Shown here piece by piece: positions 38,503 to 50,681 of a stretch of 64,000 nucleotides of DNA (its first letter is position 1; the number at the start of each line of letters is the position of its first letter). Origin of the DNA: Brevipalpus yothersi (taxonomy: Eukaryota > Arthropoda > Arachnida > Trombidiformes > Tenuipalpidae); the NCBI GenBank assembly GCA_003956705.1, contig QZCP01000099.1, positions 1 through 64,000 on the forward strand, read 5' to 3'. The notes beneath the pieces were generated by a model. That model was given only the letters and a program-made list of their open reading frames with translations, made no database searches and was not told where the DNA came from. The translations under genes and the position numbers were made by a program.

Positions 38503-40381
38503 TTCAAGAGAAAAAGGCAGCTCAAGTGTAAAAAGAATGGAAAGGAAAGAGGTCAAAAACCTCTACACAGAATAGTTATCCTGTTGTAGGGATGAGTTGA
38601 GTTATAAACTTATGGGTTATTGGCCTATCACTGACTCGACTATGTGTTAGGAAGAGAATGGCAAAATTCAATCTTATTGATTCGTTTATTATGGTGGAAA
38701 GTTTTCCACAATCATAGAAAGTTTATTTGATTTGATTAACAAGTCATCAAATTTTCAAACACATCGGCAAGATTTGAAGAAAAAGAGAATCTCTTTCAGT
38801 TGATCATATTTCATGAGAATTTCTTCCATGTGTTATCAATTGAAGCAGTGTCTAGATTGCTGAGTATATTTTGAGCTGGGTTTTTTCTATCTCAGAGAAA
38901 TTCATTTGTCTTATTCTAATCACCCCCTGCTGATATTATCGCTGATGAATATGATTTGAATAAGCTACCTCATGCTGGTGTTTGGTAGGAATAGCTTGGA
39001 GATCGATTTAAATCTTATCAATGAAACCCAGCTCTAAATGATCAATTTCAGTCCATAATCTGATTATAAGAAAGATTCATCTCAAGTCCAAGTGTCCAAG
39101 ATTGATGGAAATTTAAATCGATTGGTGTGCTCACCAATTAGATTGCTTCGATTCTGTAGACAATCTACAGTGTTATCAAAGGAAATGCATAGAGAAGCAA
39201 TCATCTACGTTGCTATTAATAACAACCAAAGTTAATTGCTCTTCAAATAGTCGAATAAACGTCAAATGACTGAAATTTTAGACCATAGTGAATCACTCCT
39301 CTTATAAGACACTTATTGCTAGAATCATATACGAATTCTCCCATTTAGAGGTTGCAGATTATGAAAAGCTTCCGTGAGACTCCTCAGATCCAGACATCTC
39401 GATTGGAAATACTCTAAATACATTCATTTGACTATTGTTATCATATGAAGTGGTCATTCACTCAAACAACTTCTCTTGCTCACGATAAGATGACATGCAA
39501 AGGATGATGATCTTGGAGACTGAAATTCTAGACAGAAAATTTCATGAAAATCTTTTCTGAGTATATTGGAATGCATATCGATACATATGACTTTATGGTC
39601 CATTATATTGGAACTTTTGAATGGTTGAATTGATAGTTTTTTGGTTTCTTGGTTCCCCTTTCTGATGTGCCAGTCTTTTTTGCATACGAGATTATTACTC
39701 TTGGTTGAATTGAATTTTGCACATTTGGACGAGTACTTTGAACTCGACATGTCCATTCAATTCAATCGAAAGGCATGAAAAAACTTCGAATGAGTTGAAT
39801 CGCATTATTCTCAATCGTATGATTTCCATTTAGATACTTCAAACTGTTCAGTATGGAATGAATGATGGAGAGAATTTGAATACGAGTGCAGAACTTTGTA
39901 ATATGATACCATACACACACAATGAAACTAGATTCCCTCTGGGAATTTTCTCCAAATCGAAACAGTGATTGAGATATTCTGTTTGCTCAATTCAAATCTT
40001 TTTATATTCAAAATTTGAGTCGTTTCTGGGTAGAATTTTTTCTCAATGAGGATATTAGAAATAGAGTTTTTTGGAAGAATATTGTAGCTTTGATGTGATG
40101 ATTCTGATAATTTCCAATTGGAAAGTCAGATTCACCAATTTTCGGGATAAGACTCTGGCAGAACAATATGTTTCGAAGCTCAAATTTCTCAATGGTTTTC
40201 TAAGGCTATGAGCCAAAAATATCAGATGACAAGTTCCAGGAGTGAATTTTTTTATTTAAATCGCAGTTCATTCTGAATTCTTTTGATTTCACTCACCTTC
40301 ATATCCTCAGAGTAAGAAGATTTTGATTGAATGAACAATCTCGCCTTTTCAAGAATACTTTTGAGCTATTTTTTTCTTTAA

Positions 40382-41483
40382 ATGAGTCTCGAGGGGGAAT
40401 TTTTCATATTTTGTGTAATTGCCTTCATTGTTGGGAGAGATTCTTTAGATTTAGATGGAAAGTCAGCTAATTCTTCCTCAACTGTAACTCCTTGGAAAAG
40501 GACCTTTTCAACTGTCCGTCTTTCAACTTTACATTCTTCAACTTTGCATTCTTCAACTTTACATCCTTCAACTTTACATTCTTCAACTTTACATTCTTCA
40601 ATTACTACTCCTTTAAATTCTTCTTCACATTATGTTCGTAAGTATCTCAACTGAGAGAATCGTCATGTATGACCTGAACATTATTTCATTTGTGCTATCA
40701 AGATTTTAAATTTGCTTTGAAAAAACATGATGTTCAGGCTCAACAAAAATCCAAAATCAGATACTAGAAGAAAATGAAATTTCGATTATAATACTGATTT
40801 CATGAGATTTCTCGTACCCTGGAATAAGAATTGTATATCCATTGCTTCATACCTCATAGATCGCCAAAGTGATCCTCTGACCTCTTGTTGGGAACCAAGT
40901 CAAATTTATAAAGACGATTGTGAGTATTTCTGTTGCAAGAGGAAGAATCATAGGATTCGCGGGAACATTTGATATACGACTAACAGTGATCCCTCGAAAT
41001 GAGAACATATACCCAATCAATCGACTAATCGACAATATTTTCATAAGAGTTCGATATTTTCATCAGATTTTTGTTGATCACCATTTTTTAATTCATTTCA
41101 AAGGTACACCTGAGAAATATTTCACTAATTCACAAGCAATCTTACGCAGATGCTATATGGATGGCTGTTTCTCTTGTTCCTCCAGATTTTGTCCATTCTG
41201 CAGTGATATGAGCGAAAAGTGTATAAAGACATACCATAAATATACTGGATTCATTTATAAACTTGGAATTCAAAAATTGCAAGTTTTTACATATATACCT
41301 ATATTGATGAATTCTAGCTTCATTTGCCTTTATTACCTCAATAGGAACGAGCATGAAAATGAATATAAGGATAACAAGAAAAATTTTGTACCTGAAGAGC
41401 TGCTCAACCAGCGTCGAACAACAAAAGCCTTCGAACAACAGGCGCAAATGAGTCACGATGAATATAGGATGATATCAATTTAA
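40382..41483 (+). pseudogene. Secreted mucin-like Cys-rich protein, left copy, with a premature stop
   Basis: The exons mirror the right copy: 40382-40637, 40761-40919, 41104-41278 and 41345-41483. Exon 2 and exon 3 lengths (159 and 175 nt) are identical in both copies. Exon 1 encodes a signal peptide (EFFIFCVIAFIVG) and a Ser/Thr-rich region containing five 5-residue repeats (STLHS). In exon 2 the codon at 40775-40777 is TGA where the right copy has TTA. No acceptor lies between that codon and the conserved FLVPWNKNC in a usable phase, so the full protein cannot be made from this sequence. Exons 3 and 4 otherwise stay open, with all Cys kept, so the lesion is recent, a sequencing error or an allele. 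Without it the protein would have 242 residues. Confidence 0.75.
40521..40603. repeat. 15-bp coding tandem repeat
   Basis: About five units of TTCAACTTTACATTC-type sequence inside exon 1 of the left copy, encoding STLHS/STLHP. The right copy lacks this array and has a longer, irregular Ser/Thr region. Confidence 0.85.
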
Positions 41484-42616
41484 CATTGATTACAACATTT
41501 GATTTTTTGGTCATCTAGAACGAAGGATCAACAATAGTTCAAATTTGTCCTAACTTCAAAAATAACGGGACTAGTTGTAGCTTCCTAGAAAGCATTGACT
41601 AGTTTTCGAATGAAATTATGAGAGCTGTTGCATAACTCTTGATTTGCTTATTCCCTTTTATTATTCCTTTCTAAATTTGGGCTCCATCTTTTGTGGAGAA
41701 ACATGGTAGACTTCGATCGTATATTCCAGGAAGATTGATCAAAAAACCAATGAATTTTGTAGAGCTTATTCGGAGTTTCTCAGATAGACATTCTAATTGG
41801 AAATAATCACCTACGATAACTCTTATTATGAAAATCTTGCCCAAGTATATCGATACATAGAAATTTATCTTCCTAAACATCAGAGCTTATGAGTAATTGC
41901 AGTCATGGTTTCTTTGTTCGTTTTTCTGATCAGAGACTTTCCTTTTGAATGCCATGTGGGGTCATTACTTATGGGTAAATTTCACACATTTAGAAAAGTT
42001 CTATGAACTTAATATGTCCATTCAATTCGATTGAAGGGCATGAAAAATTTTTAATGAAATGAATCTCACTTTTCTTGACCATATGATTTCTATTAGTATA
42101 GTTAGAACAGTTCAGCATAAAAGAAGCAGTGAAGAGAATTTGAATACCAGGGTAGAACTTCGTAACATAATACCATGTACACACGATGAAACTAGATTCC
42201 CTCCATGAATTTTCTACAAATCAAAACACTGATTGAGGTGTTCACTCTGCTCAATTCAAATCTTCTTCCATATTGAGAATTTGCTTTGTTCTGGGATAGC
42301 ATTTCAAACCTTATTTATCTGTTGTAGATTTCAATTTTCCGAAAAAATATTGTGGTTTCAGTGTTATAATCCTCACGCTTTCTGAATGGGGAGCCAGACT
42401 CATTGATTTCTGAAAATGATTTCATGAAAACAAGGTGCTTCGAATAAATTTTGTTTTATTTTCCAAGGATAAGATCCAGAATATATCAGATAACCAATTC
42501 AATGAATAGTATTTTTCACTTAGCTAGAAGTTTTTTGCAATTTCTTGATTTTGTTTACTTTCCCACCTTAAAATTAAAGAAAATTTGACTAAGTAAAGCT
42601 TCTTTTTTTCCTTCAA

Positions 42617-43994
42617 ATGAGTTCAAAATGGGAATTCTTCATCTTTACTATGCTAACGCTGATAGTTGCGAAAGATTTCTCAGATTCAGGAGAAAAATCA
42701 GCTAATTTCTCCTCAACTGTGCACTCTACAACGATTCTTCATTCAACTGTCCATCCGTCGAATTTTTCTCCTTTGACTACTGATTCCCAAATTATAGCTT
42801 CTACGGAAAATTCTTCTTTACCTAGTAATTCAACAGCGATTTCACATCAAACTACTCATTCTTTACCTACTCAACCATCAACTGTTACTTTATCCAAAGA
42901 TTCTCCATCAATTTTCCATTCCCCGAATATTCGTTCTTCAACTACTCATTCGTCAACTGATTCTTCTCCTACTATGACCTCTTCGAAAAATCCTTCTTCA
43001 GCTACTCATTCGTTTAATTTTTCATCTGATTACTCTTATTTAGATGATACATGTGAGTATTTCTACAGTGAGAATCATCATGTAGGGCCTGAGCACAATT
43101 TCATTTGTGCTATCAGAATTGCGAATTCGTTTTGAAAAAAACAAGATGTTCAGGCTCAACAAAAACCTAAAATCAGCTAGATACTAGGGGAAAATTAAAC
43201 TTCGATTATAATACTGATTTCATGAGATTTCTCGTACCCTGGAATAAGAATTGTATATCCTTTACTTCATACTTCATAGATCACAAAAATGATCCTCTGA
43301 CCTCTTGTTGGGAACCAAGTCAAATTTTTCAGGATGAATGTGAGTAATTCTATTTATATCACGAGAGGAAGCGTTATGAAACAAACGAAAATGCTTGGAA
43401 TATGCCTATTCCTTGATCCAGTGATCCTCGAGATGAGGGAATTCATCAGAGAAAATATTATTTTCCTAAGAGTAAGATCAACAGTTGATCAGTTAGTTGT
43501 CAATTTTTTCATAAGAATTTGATATTTTCATCAGATTTTGTTGATTCTTAGTCTTGAATCCATTCTGAAGGTACTCCTGAAGAGTATTTGGCTAATCAGC
43601 AAAAAATTTTGTACAAGTGCTCTGCCGATGGTTGTTTCGATTGTAGCAATAGAAAATGTCCATTCTGCTACGATGTAGAGAAAAGGTGCATATTGGCATA
43701 CCATAAATATATTGGATTTCTTTTGGAACTCGGAATTCATAAAATGCAAGTTTATATACCTTAATTCATTTTGGTAACAGCTTTATCAAATCTCAAATAC
43801 TCAATAGAAACGAGCTTGAAAATGATTTTAAAGAAAACAAGAAAAAATTTGTATCCGAGGAGCTGCTTAACGAGCATCGAACAGCGAAACCTCACGAAAC
43901 TTATATCCGACCAAGTAGTGATGAAGCATTTAAGAAAGAGATAGAGAAAAGTACCAAGCAAACTTCTGCAACTGTTGATTTGTCGATCATATAG
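42617..43994 (+). CDS. Secreted mucin-like Cys-rich protein, intact right copy (unrecognised family)
   Basis: Four exons: 42617-43052, 43181-43339, 43571-43745 and 43808-43994, total 957 nt, 318 residues. Donors 1 and 2 are T|GTGAGT, acceptors CAGCTAG and TCTGAAG. The third intron is only 62 nt and must begin with GC (AT|GCAAGT) to keep phase; the left copy needs the same. The protein has a signal peptide (WEFFIFTMLTLIVAKD), a Ser/Thr/Pro/His-rich region to about residue 140 suited to O-glycosylation, then a domain with nine Cys. It opens with FLVPWNKNC and WEPSQ and continues as KCSADGCFDCSNRKCPFC (C-x4-C-x2-C-x4-C-x2-C), and ends in a charged Lys/Glu tail. There is no transmembrane segment, so it is probably secreted. 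I do not recognise the family. Confidence 0.75.
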
Positions 43995-44465
43995 AGAGAT
44001 GAATCAACAGCAAAATAATTCAAATTTATCCTATCTCCAAAAATAACAATGCTAATTGTTATGTTTCTGTTAGTGCTTCCTAGAAGCATTGACTCGTTTT
44101 GGAATGAAATTATGATGGCTGTTGCATAACTCTTGATCTGCTTATTCCCTTTTATTATTCCTTTCTAAATTTGGATAGAATCCTCTATGAGGGAAAAATT
44201 TCCCTTCCATCATTTATTCCACGAGAATTGACCATAAAACACATATAGAATGGTTTTCACTCTTGGATGCAAAAATAGAAACCAGAATGAAGAGTTAAAT
44301 TGTTTGACTGATACGCACAGAAGAAAAATAGTAACCTATTTTGGATAATTTTTTCTCTTCCACTTTTCTATCATCAATCAAAATTCCAAATCATCTGGAG
44401 TCACATTCCTATTAGAATAGGAATTGTAGCTGTTGAACACTCTTTTCAAGATGTGACAATTCTAT

Positions 44466-44469
<4 letters not shown>

Positions 44470-44528
<59 letters not shown>
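44470..44528. repeat. (CT)n then (CTTT)n microsatellite
   Basis: Compound CT/CTTT tract. Confidence 0.95.
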
Positions 44529-45189
44529 CTTCATTTTACACTCTATGAGAATCATACAGCCTCGTAAATTATCACAGCACATGTCTAGATTGATCATCTC
44601 ATTGTGTGTCACAACGTCAAACCGTATTATTGTTGTTTTTAACATTTTCTCCTCTTCATGAGAGCATTTTTTTCCCTCCTCTCTCATATGCAACATGATG
44701 CTACACTTCCGATGATGACAAACTCACTTCACTTCCGATATCAACGTGTATATTCATATTGGTGCCAGCATAAGCCTGGAGCCATCATCATGTATACACA
44801 CACACATAAAAGGCAACCCACATACATATCCGAACTTTTTGCTCATCATATTCCTCTGTTTTTTCTCTCCTCACCAATTTGTACACACACACATACACTC
44901 TCGAGAGATTTTTCATCGATAATATGAATGATATGTGCTCCTATTTCTCACACTCACACACATGCACACACAACCAAATTAGATTATATCCAATAACAAC
45001 AGAAGCAGCAAAAGCAACAGCAAATGCAGAGAGAATATGGAAAGAAAGAAAGCAAAAGAAAAAAAAATCCTTGACTGTACATATATTCCATGTGGCAATG
45101 CGATTCCCAATGATGATGCTCGAATCCAAAATAAAGTGAAACATACTCGGTCCAGTGGCTAGTTTTCTTCATCTCAAGCGTAAATAATT

Positions 45190-45287
45190 CTCTCTCTCTC
45201 TCTCTCTTTCTCTCTTTCTCTCTTTCTCTCTTTCTCTCTTTCTCTCTTTCTCTCTTTCTCTCTTTCTCTCTTTCTCTCTTTCTCTCT
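45190..45287. repeat. (CTCTCTTT)n minisatellite
   Basis: About 98 bp. After a pure CT start, the unit becomes a very regular 8-mer CTCTCTTT repeated about ten times. Confidence 0.95.
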
Positions 45288-48155
45288 ATTCTAAGAATAT
45301 CTAGCACCCCCTTGACAAGTGTAGTGATAGAGGCAATAGGACAATGAATCTTACTCATACTTGACCCACTTACGCTTCGATCCATCGAACATATTCCCAT
45401 TCTTCTTCTCATTTGCTACTAGATTCATCCCGAGGCATGATCCTCTCTCTTTCTCTCAAGTATTCTGTTTCCATCTTCTTCCGTTCTGATCTCCTCCTTC
45501 TTCCTGTTCTCATAGCCACCCTCCCCTGACACTGATCATTACCCTGGTGCCTTAACCAAAATCTATCCCAGAAATCTGATGGAATATCTTTATCCAGGAA
45601 TGCATACTCAATACTGTCAAGTGGTATGTGTGTGTCTATGTGTGGTTCTGTGATGAGGAACGAATGTCAATTCCCTGATAAGCATTCCCGTTCATTTATG
45701 GTGAAGATATCGGCTTCAAAAGGCTAACCAAATTCTCATACTAACAGTTATATCACAAAAGTTTTGATATATTAACCGAAACCCAATGGTGTCTGTATTT
45801 TATTGATTTTACTTGTGTGTATGTCTAGATGATCCTTATTAACATAAGACTCGGTTTATGCAAATCAATGTGGGGGCGAGAAAATGACGGATGCACATCA
45901 TTAAAACTTACTGTATGGCTTCATTATTATCATCATATTTTTTATCTTGAGAATTTATTTTGAATAATATCAAATTCTCTTGAAATAAGATATGCTTCTC
46001 AATATCACCCGTGATCAGAATGGTCAATAAAAGAATCAGATATCATGATGATACGTGTGTGTGTGCTAAGAGTTCTTCATCAGACATTGGGTCCAGTCAT
46101 TTGGTCATGAATATTGATAAATGTCTTACAAGGAATGCATACTTTTATTTTTATCAATATTAATTAGCAAGTGGGAACACCAGCTGATCAGAGTGTGATC
46201 CTTCTAATTTTCAATGGTGATCATGTTGATGAGATCTCACAATCATTTTCACGATTAGAATACTTTTCATCAACATTCATTTCGTTTGATTATGATTATG
46301 ACTATATTAGTGAAACTACTGATCGAATTAGCTGAAAAAGAAGAAAACGTTCACGTTCGAGCAATTGATGTTCAGCCACCGAGACTAAACTCTATTGTTT
46401 TGTTCCAGTTACGCTAATTACTGCTGCGTTCTTGACCTAACTTTTGGAAATTATCATTTTCGAAGTATTCAGTATGCCTCTTGAGAAATATATAGAATTC
46501 TAGATTCCAACTGCCTCATTTATTTGCCCTGAGTCTCCAAACGACCAGTTCAGTATCATGATGAGCATTATCACACCTTTCACCCTGGCATTCTGTATCT
46601 GGGTTAGAATGGTCATGCATCTACACAAACAAACTGCTGATCGACGCATCATTCCTGTGTGATGAAGATTGAAATGTAGGTTTTCCGATAGATGCAGAAG
46701 TATTCTGGAGCATTTGACATTTCTCCTTGGCAATGAATATCTTTCTCTTTCTTCCTCTCTTTGTGTATACATGCCATGAGAAACACATTCTGATCAATCT
46801 ATCTGCATGACTTGGTGATTCTCTAGTGGCAATAGGAAGCCCTACTAGAACAAATTGGAATGGTTTAAGAGTCAGCATTAGGATAAGTTGTTAAAGCTGA
46901 TACAAGGGCAAGGACAGTGTGAATAGACAATAAATTGATGTTGTTATCGACGATTTGTATTGAACAATGCTACATCTGAAGGTATATACACAGAAGCACA
47001 CAATTCTGGGTGCAGGAAGTATTGTGAAATAGTCACTATCTAGAGTATGCTCCATTTGTTGGCAAATATATGTGTGTATGTGTTCATGTTCGGCGGTTTC
47101 AGCATTCATGTGTATATGTGCTAAATGATAATGATCAGCGTTACAAATACACTAAGGAATCCAGGATTCTTGATGCTCCAATCAGCAATGAGATCTGTGA
47201 GGGAAGATGATAGAGAATTTAGCAGAAAAAATCTTCACAGGAGCATTTTGTATGTGTGTATGTATACGATCGAATAGCTTAGACAGTTGTGAACAATTGG
47301 ATTACAATAAACATTGTGTGTGTCATGATGATTATGATGCCCTGTAAAGATGATTACTAACAAGAACGATAAGGAGAGATCAGAGTGTAAGGTCGATTCT
47401 GATAGAACTAGTGGCTCTTTTGTTACCCTCTTTTTGGCTATTATTATTGTTTATTCCCTCAAGGAATACTGTCCACTACATACACATACACATGCTTATA
47501 TCCATTGGAATCTCACAACTTACTGTTATGCTATTTGAACATAAGAACAACAAATAATTCTGATCGTGTTCCTTCTTGCTTTTTTTACTCTCATCGTTCA
47601 TGTGTGTACATGTCATATACACACACATATACACTTGGATCGTGTATTGGGTCCAAATTTATTGCACCAAATAAACGTTTATTCGCTACCACTTGTCTTG
47701 AATAACGATGATCATTATTCAATTCAAGAAAAAACATCGACAGAGCGGAATATATATAAATGCTCGGAATTATTTTTACACTCATACCCATATTTACACC
47801 TTCCTAGTTTACTGTGAAGTTTGTACCATATTACGGTTCCAAGTGTAGAGTGAACATATTTTTGATGCTTGTTTTCGTGTATTCTGTTCCTATTTTCACT
47901 ACTTTCCCAAGCAAAGCTTTTCAAGAACTTTACACTAGAGAACGAAGCAGCTCTCTCTCTCTCCTCTTCATCACTTCATTAGTAGAAGAGTTGAAAGTTT
48001 CGTAAGCTTGTGGTCAGTTAAAAATGATTGCCTCAGATACCATTAGTAGAATAATTTATGGTGGGGAGCATAGCGTATGAGAAAGATCAGAGAAGTTTGT
48101 TCTAAGAAGGTTTGCATAAATATGAAGCAAGACAGGCAAAGTGGATGAGATTGTT

Positions 48156-48158
<3 letters not shown>

Positions 48159-48217
<59 letters not shown>
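48159..48217. repeat. (GA)n microsatellite
   Basis: 59 bp of pure GA. Confidence 0.95.
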
Positions 48218-48219
<2 letters not shown>

Positions 48220-48598
48220 ACCAGCTGAAAGTTGAGAATACCTCATTTTGACATTAGAGGGAATGAAATTCTGTGGAAAAGATAGATATGCATCTTTTCC
48301 AAACATACATATTATTATAATGTTTGGATGAAAGATGGTTTCCACAGAGTTAAAGTCTATAAACCTTGTAGAGAGTAGCCAACAAATGACAACATGGATG
48401 AATTTGATCTCATCCTTCACTTCAATGATGAAGTCAGTTGATAAGAGAGAGAAAGAGAGAAACAAAAGAAGCAAAAATATTGAGTAAGCTTCATTCCAAA
48501 AAGATTAGGGTATAAGTAATTCAATCAAATTTGGTCTCGAAAACATCTTATCAATCCTGATGGAAGATCTCTTCATTTTGAGCTTCATAATGTACATT

Positions 48599-48650
48599 GA
48601 GAGAGAGAAAGAAAGAGAGAGAGAAAGAAAGAGAGAGAGAAAGAGAGAAA
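48599..48650. repeat. GA/GAAA compound microsatellite
   Basis: GA runs interrupted by GAAA units. Confidence 0.9.
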
Positions 48651-50050
48651 AGCATACCATAACATCATTGAGCTTGATGTTCCAATGGGATCAGCGATGG
48701 ATGAGATTGAAGGCTACAAAACCCTATCTTCAGGATGAAATTCATCACTGGCTCAGATAAGAGTGTATGGGAAGAAAAAAGAATAGAGAGAGGAGAAGAT
48801 GATGGTGATGAAGAAGAGCGGAGGAGAAAGAAAAAAAAGATAGAAAGGAAGTCAAAGAGAAAGAGAGGATCGGCGATCGGAAAATCGGGATGCTGTGCAG
48901 TTCTTCCTGAATGAACACTTTGTGTGTGTGTGTGTTTATATCTCTGTGTGTATCTGGATGTGTATATGTGAGGCATTCTTCATCCTTTTTCTCAGTCCAT
49001 CACTTCTTCTTCGTGAAGCTCATTTTTCCTCTTATGGGGTTTTCTTTGATTCATGCAATTTTGCTTCATACCCTTGATCAGCATGATCATCTTCAGGGGA
49101 TGCTTAATTAAGAAGAGAAAGACAAAACACACAGTGAGAGGGCCAAAAGATGGCAAGAGATGCGTAAAGGCAGCTACAGAATGCTGATGAAGAAGAAGGA
49201 GAAGAAGATGAAATTCTATGAACCTTCTTATCAGTCTTCACATTTGATCAGCATCATTGTTTCAACTGAGCCTTCTCTCTCCATGGGTATACAGTATTCA
49301 ATGAGGCAAAGTAACAATCAAGTGTCAAATCTGATTCTCTTTATTGTTGTTTCAATCTTCGGCTTGTGTATGTGTATGTGTTGGATTGCTGGTGGAATAC
49401 AGAATTCAAATGAGCCCGCACTCCCATGGTATATACCTATTCAAATTATACACATCATGAATTCCATTAGCATTGCATTTCCATTGAGGAAAAAAGGGGA
49501 AAAAATTACATTCAAATATATTTGATAGAACTTCAAAATTTTTTGAGTGTGGGAAAAAAGTTCAAAAAGGTGAGATACAGAAGAGATAAAATCTAATTTT
49601 CAACAGGAAATAAGATGAATTTTATAGTATTTTATAGGTAGTAATAGTGATGATGGATAAAAAATTTACAGATTCCATTTATGTGTATTTGATAAAGAGA
49701 GTGAATGACCGTTTTTTTTGGCTGAAGGGTTGACGGAAAGTAGAGTTCATCGTACTGAACTTGTTCAAATTATACTTGAATTTTGCACTCAAATTAAATG
49801 AAACACACAAAAAAATGTTCACACACAGACAACACATGAATGCAGCCACAAATTACATGTGGGTACACAGTAGGGGGGTATTCATGTGGTTGATTCAATC
49901 ATATTGAATATGGAATGAGATTGATGATAATCTTGAAGTCTTTGAATCGTATCAGAAGCATGAATTTTTCCTCTTCCAAGATTCTCCTTCAGATTATTCC
50001 TTTTTTTCCTGAAAAACTTAGTGATTTCCATGCCCAAAGGATCATTCCGA

Positions 50051-50186
50051 TCATTCATACTCAGATCCGATTGCAATACTCAATTCATCTCCAATGATGA
50101 ATGTTTCATGATACCATTTATCAGTATCTAGAACAACTAAAGAACACATACAAAAAGATCAATACAAATGTGATGATAAATTACTG

Positions 50187-50262
<76 letters not shown>

Positions 50263-50622
50263 NNNNNNNNNNNNNNNNNNNNNNNNNNNNNNNNNNNNNN
50301 NNNNNNNNNNNNNNNNNNNNNNNNNNNNNNNNNNNNNNNNNNNNNNNNNNNNNNNNNNNNNNNNNNNNNNNNNNNNNNNNNNNNNNNNNNNNNNNNNNNN
50401 NNNNNNNNNNNNNNNNNNNNNNNNNNNNNNNNNNNNNNNNNNNNNNNNNNNNNNNNNNNNNNNNNNNNNNNNNNNNNNNNNNNNNNNNNNNNNNNNNNNN
50501 NNNNNNNNNNNNNNNNNNNNNNNNNNNNNNNNNNNNNNNNNNNNNNNNNNNNNNNNNNNNNNNNNNNNNNNNNNNNNNNNNNNNNNNNNNNNNNNNNNNN
50601 NNNNNNNNNNNNNNNNNNNNNN

Positions 50623-50681
<59 letters not shown>

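Larger units (their letters stand above)
36509..39339 (+). other. RGK intron segment between the candidate membrane exon and the duplicated pair
   Basis: AT-rich sequence with microsatellites; no exon I can support. Confidence 0.6.
39340..44200 (+). repeat. Head-to-tail segmental duplication, two units of about 2.4 kb
   Basis: Unit 1 is about 39340-41750 and unit 2 about 41750-44200. Matching landmarks: TGTCCATTCAATTC at about 39750 and 42017; the two start codons at 40382 and 42617; intron text around TTCATTTGTGCTATCA; exons 2-4; and a 3' block (GTTGCATAACTCTTGAT) near 41627 and 44120. Sequence similarity continues outside the coding exons, so the whole segment was copied. Exact borders need an alignment. 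Confidence 0.85.
44201..50050 (+). other. RGK intron segment between the duplicated pair and the JmjC gene
   Basis: AT-rich, with several large GA/CT tracts and CA-rich stretches. ORFs here, such as 49160-49525, have no splice or family support. Confidence 0.6.

Noticed and set aside
39454..39756. 100-residue minus-strand ORF in the duplicated unit
   Set aside because: The matching part of the second unit does not keep the frame, so it is not conserved as coding.
40761..40919. Alternative splicing to bypass the stop in the left duplicate
   Set aside because: Every acceptor giving the conserved FLVPWNKNC frame in the needed phase lies before the TGA.
44984..45412. 142-residue minus-strand ORF
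   Set aside because: Its core is the 8-bp repeat read as Lys-Arg-Glu; no splice or family support.
49160..49525. 121-residue plus-strand ORF with hydrophobic stretch
   Set aside because: No acceptor, donor or family similarity; the start region is low-complexity Lys/Glu.
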